Source: Vibrio sp. 10N.261.55.A7 (GTDB taxonomy: Bacteria > Pseudomonadota > Gammaproteobacteria > Enterobacterales > Vibrionaceae). From it: a stretch of DNA of 40,058 nt. Where the stretch lies: contig NZ_MCWZ01000023.1 in the NCBI RefSeq assembly GCF_002877365.1, forward strand, positions 1 to 40,058. The letters run 5' to 3'. Position numbers and translations under genes: made by a program. Under the pieces are notes generated by a model that made no database searches, had not been told where the DNA came from, and worked only from the letters and a program-made list of their open reading frames with translations. Of the stretch, positions 37,381-40,058 are shown in pieces; within the stretch, counting starts at the first letter, position 1, and the number at the start of each line of letters is the position of its first letter.

Positions 37381-38736
37381 ATGGCAGAGCAGATTGAATT
37401 TGACCAAGCTCACCAAACCCTCCAAGAAGTGACCGACGCACTCGAAAACGGTCGCTTCGTCCATGTCCGACGTCAGCTACAGGACATGGAACCTGAAGAT
37501 ATTGCCCACTTGTTAGAGGCCTCCCCCCGTAAGAGTCGTGAAGTCTTGTGGCAACTCACTGATCCAGAAGACTACGGTGAAATCCTTGATGAGCTAAGCG
37601 AAGACGTTAAAGATGCTCTTGTTTCTAAGATGGCACCAGAAACCATTGCGGAAGCGACCGAAGGCATGGATACCGATGATGTCGCCTACGTCTTGCGAAG
37701 CTTGCCGGATGATGTCTCTCGTGAAGTCTTATCTCAGATGGATCTATCTGACCGTTTGCGAGTAGAGACAGCACTATCCTACCCTGAGGATACTGCGGGC
37801 GGTATCATGAACACCGACGTTATCACTATCCGTGCTGATGTCGATGTCGATGTTGTCCTACGCTACTTGCGTATGAAAGGTGATCTCCCAGAAGCAACAG
37901 ATTCGCTGTATGTCATTGATCAAGAGAGCCGATTAATTGGTCAACTACCACTGATAGCCTTGTTAACGACTCAGCCCGACACACCTATTATTGATGTGAT
38001 GGACGACGTGGACGAAGCCATATCAGTTGAAGCCAGCGATTCAGATGTTGCTAGCCTATTTGAGCGACGTAATTGGGTTTCAGCACCCGTTGTCGATAAA
38101 GCGCAACATTTGGTTGGTCGTATTACGATTGATGATGTGGTGGATGTTATCCGTGAAGACGCTGAACACTCAATGATGAGTTTAGCGGGTCTGGATGACG
38201 ATGAAGATACCTTTGCACCTGTCGTTAAATCGGCACGAAAGCGTAGTATCTGGCTTGGTGTGAACGTTCTTGCTGCACTGACTGCGGCTTCTGTTTCGAA
38301 CATGTTTGAAGCCACGCTTGAACAAATGGCCGCGATTGCTGTTTTAATGACCATTGTTCCATCAATGGGTGGCGTGGCCGGCAATCAGACCGTAGCACTG
38401 GTTATTCGTGGCCTTGCTCTTGGCCATATCGGTGATTCAAACAAACGCGAACTACTGTTAAAAGAAGCAGCCATTGGCTTTTTGAACGGCATACTGTGGG
38501 CACTGATTATCGGTGCGATCGTTGTCGCTTGGAAAGGGGACTGGGTGCTTGGCGGCATCATATCCGCGGCAATGATGGTCAACCTCCTCGTAGCAGGTAT
38601 CGCGGGTGTAAGTATCCCGATAATGCTTAAAAAAATGGATATCGACCCAGCGTTGGCAGGGGGAATGATGCTCACGACTATCACAGATGTGATTGGACTA
38701 TTTGTCTTCTTAGGTCTCGCGACCCTCGTTATATAG
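37381..38736 (+). CDS. mgtE: Magnesium transporter MgtE
   Basis: A 451-aa homodimeric Mg(2+) channel of the inner membrane. An acidic N-domain (about 1-130, MEPEDIAHLLEASPRKSR) and paired CBS domains (about 131-260, MNTDVITIRAD and RITIDDVVDVI) sense cytoplasmic Mg. They are followed by five transmembrane helices (about 285-451) with PSMGGVAGNQT and MMLTTITDVIGLFVFLGL containing the pore aspartate. The ATG at 37381 has a strong GGGGGA. A TATAAA at 37325-37330 could be its -10 element, but I see no good -35. The short leader leaves no room for a Mg riboswitch. Confidence 0.96.
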   Translation: MAEQIEFDQAHQTLQEVTDALENGRFVHVRRQLQDMEPEDIAHLLEASPRKSREVLWQLTDPEDYGEILDELSEDVKDALVSKMAPETIAEATEGMDTDDVAYVLRSLPDDVSREVLSQMDLSDRLRVETALSYPEDTAGGIMNTDVITIRADVDVDVVLRYLRMKGDLPEATDSLYVIDQESRLIGQLPLIALLTTQPDTPIIDVMDDVDEAISVEASDSDVASLFERRNWVSAPVVDKAQHLVGRITIDDVVDVIREDAEHSMMSLAGLDDDEDTFAPVVKSARKRSIWLGVNVLAALTAASVSNMFEATLEQMAAIAVLMTIVPSMGGVAGNQTVALVIRGLALGHIGDSNKRELLLKEAAIGFLNGILWALIIGAIVVAWKGDWVLGGIISAAMMVNLLVAGIAGVSIPIMLKKMDIDPALAGGMMLTTITDVIGLFVFLGLATLVI

Positions 38737-38754
38737 ACCGATTCGACACCAAGT

Positions 38755-38788
38755 AAAAAGGCTTAACAATCATTGTTAAGCCTTTTTT
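38755..38788. terminator. Bidirectional terminator between mgtE and pmbA
   Basis: A perfect 10-bp stem GGCTTAACAA / TTGTTAAGCC (38760-38769 with 38773-38782) around TCA is flanked by five A residues and six T residues. It serves the convergent mgtE (plus) and pmbA (minus) genes. Confidence 0.9.
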
Positions 38789-38829
38789 AGTTTTTCTGAG
38801 TATTAACTAAGCATCATTGAAGTGAGTAA

Positions 38830-40058
38830 CTACTCACCTGCAACCTTCATTGAGTCAAGCAGAATGGAACCCGTTTGAATCTGAGAGCGCGTTTCAACAT
38901 CGCTGCCCACCGCCACAATACTTGATAACATCGTCGTAAGGTCACCCGCGATAGTCACTTCCGAAACCGGGAATTGAATCTCTCCATTTTCAACCCAAAA
39001 CCCTGCAGCGCCACGAGAATAATCGCCAGTCACAATATTCACACCCTGTCCCATGACCTCAGTCACCAAAAAGCCTGTGTTGAGTTCTTTTAGCATCTGC
39101 TCGAAGCTCTGACCGGTTGATTGAACAAACCAGTTATGGATACCGCCCGCATGTCCCGTAACCTGCATATTCATCTTGTGGGCTGCATAACTGGTGATCA
39201 AATAAGTAGCAAGTTGACCGTCAGTAATGATCTCACGATCTTGAGTAAAGACCCCCTCGCTATCGAACGGGCTCGATGCTAAACCGCGCAATATATGTGG
39301 TCGCTCTGAGATATTAAACCAATCTGGCAATATCTTTTCGCCTAGCTTATCGAGCAAAAACGACGACTTGCGATACAAATTTCCACCACTGATCGCCATC
39401 ACGAGATGCCCAATCAAGCCTGTCGCTACATCAGCGGCAAACATAATAGGATAAGTACCAGTCGGCAGCTTTTTAGCATCCAAACGGTTAATGGTTTTCT
39501 CAGCAGCTTGTTGTCCGACCGTTTCTGGCGTCCATAGCTCATCACGATGACGCGCAAGCGTGTAACTATAGTCGCGTTCCATCTCGCCATTTTTACCTTC
39601 GCCAATAACACAACAGCTTGTGCTATGGCGACTAGAAGCGTAACTAGCAAGCAGGCCATGGCTGTTACCATACACCTTGACGCCATAGTGACTGTCATAG
39701 CTTGCGCCATCACTCTGTTTTATCTTATCGCTATACGAAAGCGCTTGTTGTTCAGCAGCAATCGCAATCTGGGCTGCGTAATCTGGGTCTGGGGTATCTG
39801 GGTGAAATAAGTCTAGGTCTGGGATGTCCTTAACCATGAACTCTTTAGGAGCAGGGCCTGCATTCGGATCAACCGAAGTATACTGGGCAATATCCAGCGC
39901 TGCCGCAACCGTTTGTGCTATGGCTTTATCACTCAGATCAGACGTTGATGCACTGCCTTTTTGTTGATTACGATAAACGGTAATCCCCAATGCGCCATCA
40001 CTATTAAATTCAACGTTCTCAACCTCACACATGCGAGTGGAAACGCTAAGCCCTGTCG
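38830..40058 (-). CDS. pmbA: Metalloprotease subunit PmbA/TldE (5' end cut by window)
   Basis: PmbA (TldE) pairs with TldD, which carries the zinc site, to form a protease that degrades unfolded peptides and matures microcins and the CcdA antitoxin. The visible 408 residues begin in frame at the window edge with TGLSVSTR and then [18 protein letters not shown], collinear with E. coli PmbA. About 40 N-terminal residues are missing beyond the window. Conserved stretches include [40 protein letters not shown] and [20 protein letters not shown]. An internal ATG at 40032 exists but is not the true start, because homology continues past it. Confidence 0.95.
   Translation of the reverse strand, partial: TGLSVSTRMCEVENVEFNSDGALGITVYRNQQKGSASTSDLSDKAIAQTVAAALDIAQYTSVDPNAGPAPKEFMVKDIPDLDLFHPDTPDPDYAAQIAIAAEQQALSYSDKIKQSDGASYDSHYGVKVYGNSHGLLASYASSRHSTSCCVIGEGKNGEMERDYSYTLARHRDELWTPETVGQQAAEKTINRLDAKKLPTGTYPIMFAADVATGLIGHLVMAISGGNLYRKSSFLLDKLGEKILPDWFNISERPHILRGLASSPFDSEGVFTQDREIITDGQLATYLITSYAAHKMNMQVTGHAGGIHNWFVQSTGQSFEQMLKELNTGFLVTEVMGQGVNIVTGDYSRGAAGFWVENGEIQFPVSEVTIAGDLTTMLSSIVAVGSDVETRSQIQTGSILLDSMKVAGE

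Noticed and set aside
40030..40032. The ATG at 40032 as the start of pmbA
   Set aside because: Homology to E. coli PmbA continues in frame upstream (TGLSVSTR) to the window edge, so the gene is cut by the window and not shortened.

Overview
The window is a stretch of core chromosome from a gammaproteobacterium, most likely a Vibrio or close relative. This rests on gene content and order (tkt/metK, rsmE-gshB-yqgE-ruvX, mutY-yggX-mltC, yggS-proC-yggT-yggU-rdgB-hemW, pilT-pilU, mla-ibaG-murA, kdsDC-lptCAB-rpoN-hpf-ptsN-rapZ-ptsO), protein sequences close to the E. coli families but diverged, an AT-leaning base composition, and tandem tRNA arrays of the kind common in vibrios. I see no prophage, insertion sequence, integrase, CRISPR array or foreign-looking island. 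Almost every gene belongs to a known family.

Layout. 1-3.6 kb: tkt (minus) and metK (plus) diverge from a 341-bp region that carries a perfect MetJ box in front of metK and two LacI/PurR-like palindromes. 3.6-8.3 kb: a DUF2189 membrane protein, sprT, then the rsmE-gshB-yqgE-ruvX run. endA/dns, which lies between sprT and rsmE in E. coli, is missing from this spot. 8.3-11.5 kb: two minus-strand tRNA operons (Phe-Thr-Asn-Thr-Asn and Phe-Thr-Phe-Asn) with matching promoters and matching terminator hairpins flank one chemoreceptor gene. They look like a segmental duplication. Two of the nine tRNAs are isodecoders with paired compensatory stem changes. 11.5-16.1 kb: mutY-yggX-mltC (minus), then trmB and glsA (plus). 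16.1-16.7 kb: a mostly noncoding stretch containing a 54-codon gene for a small exported protein. 16.7-21.4 kb: a seven-gene minus-strand operon yggS-proC-yggT-yggU-DUF4426-rdgB-hemW. 21.4-23.6 kb: the twitching ATPases pilT-pilU, starting only 23 bp from yggS. 23.8-29.2 kb: plsC-like acyltransferase, murA, ibaG and mlaFEDCB (minus). 29.5-37.3 kb: yrbG-kdsD-kdsC-lptC-lptA-lptB-rpoN-hpf-ptsN-rapZ-ptsO (plus). 37.4-40.06 kb: mgtE (plus) and pmbA/tldE (minus, its 5' end cut by the window edge).

How the genes work together. The right half is largely an envelope block: phospholipid transport (Mla), peptidoglycan precursor synthesis (MurA), phospholipid acylation (PlsC-like), Kdo synthesis and LPS export (KdsD/C, LptC/A/B), joined to nitrogen-PTS and sigma-54 regulation (RpoN, PtsN, NPr, RapZ). 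The left half holds central carbon and methyl-donor metabolism, glutathione synthesis, RNA modification, DNA and nucleotide-pool repair (MutY, RdgB), pyridoxal-phosphate and proline metabolism, and pilus retraction.

I found no convincing undescribed multi-gene system. The items most worth a second look are the small exported protein at 16473-16637, the duplicated tRNA operons with their variant isodecoders, the PurR-like boxes between tkt and metK, and the DUF4426 and DUF2189 proteins of unknown function.
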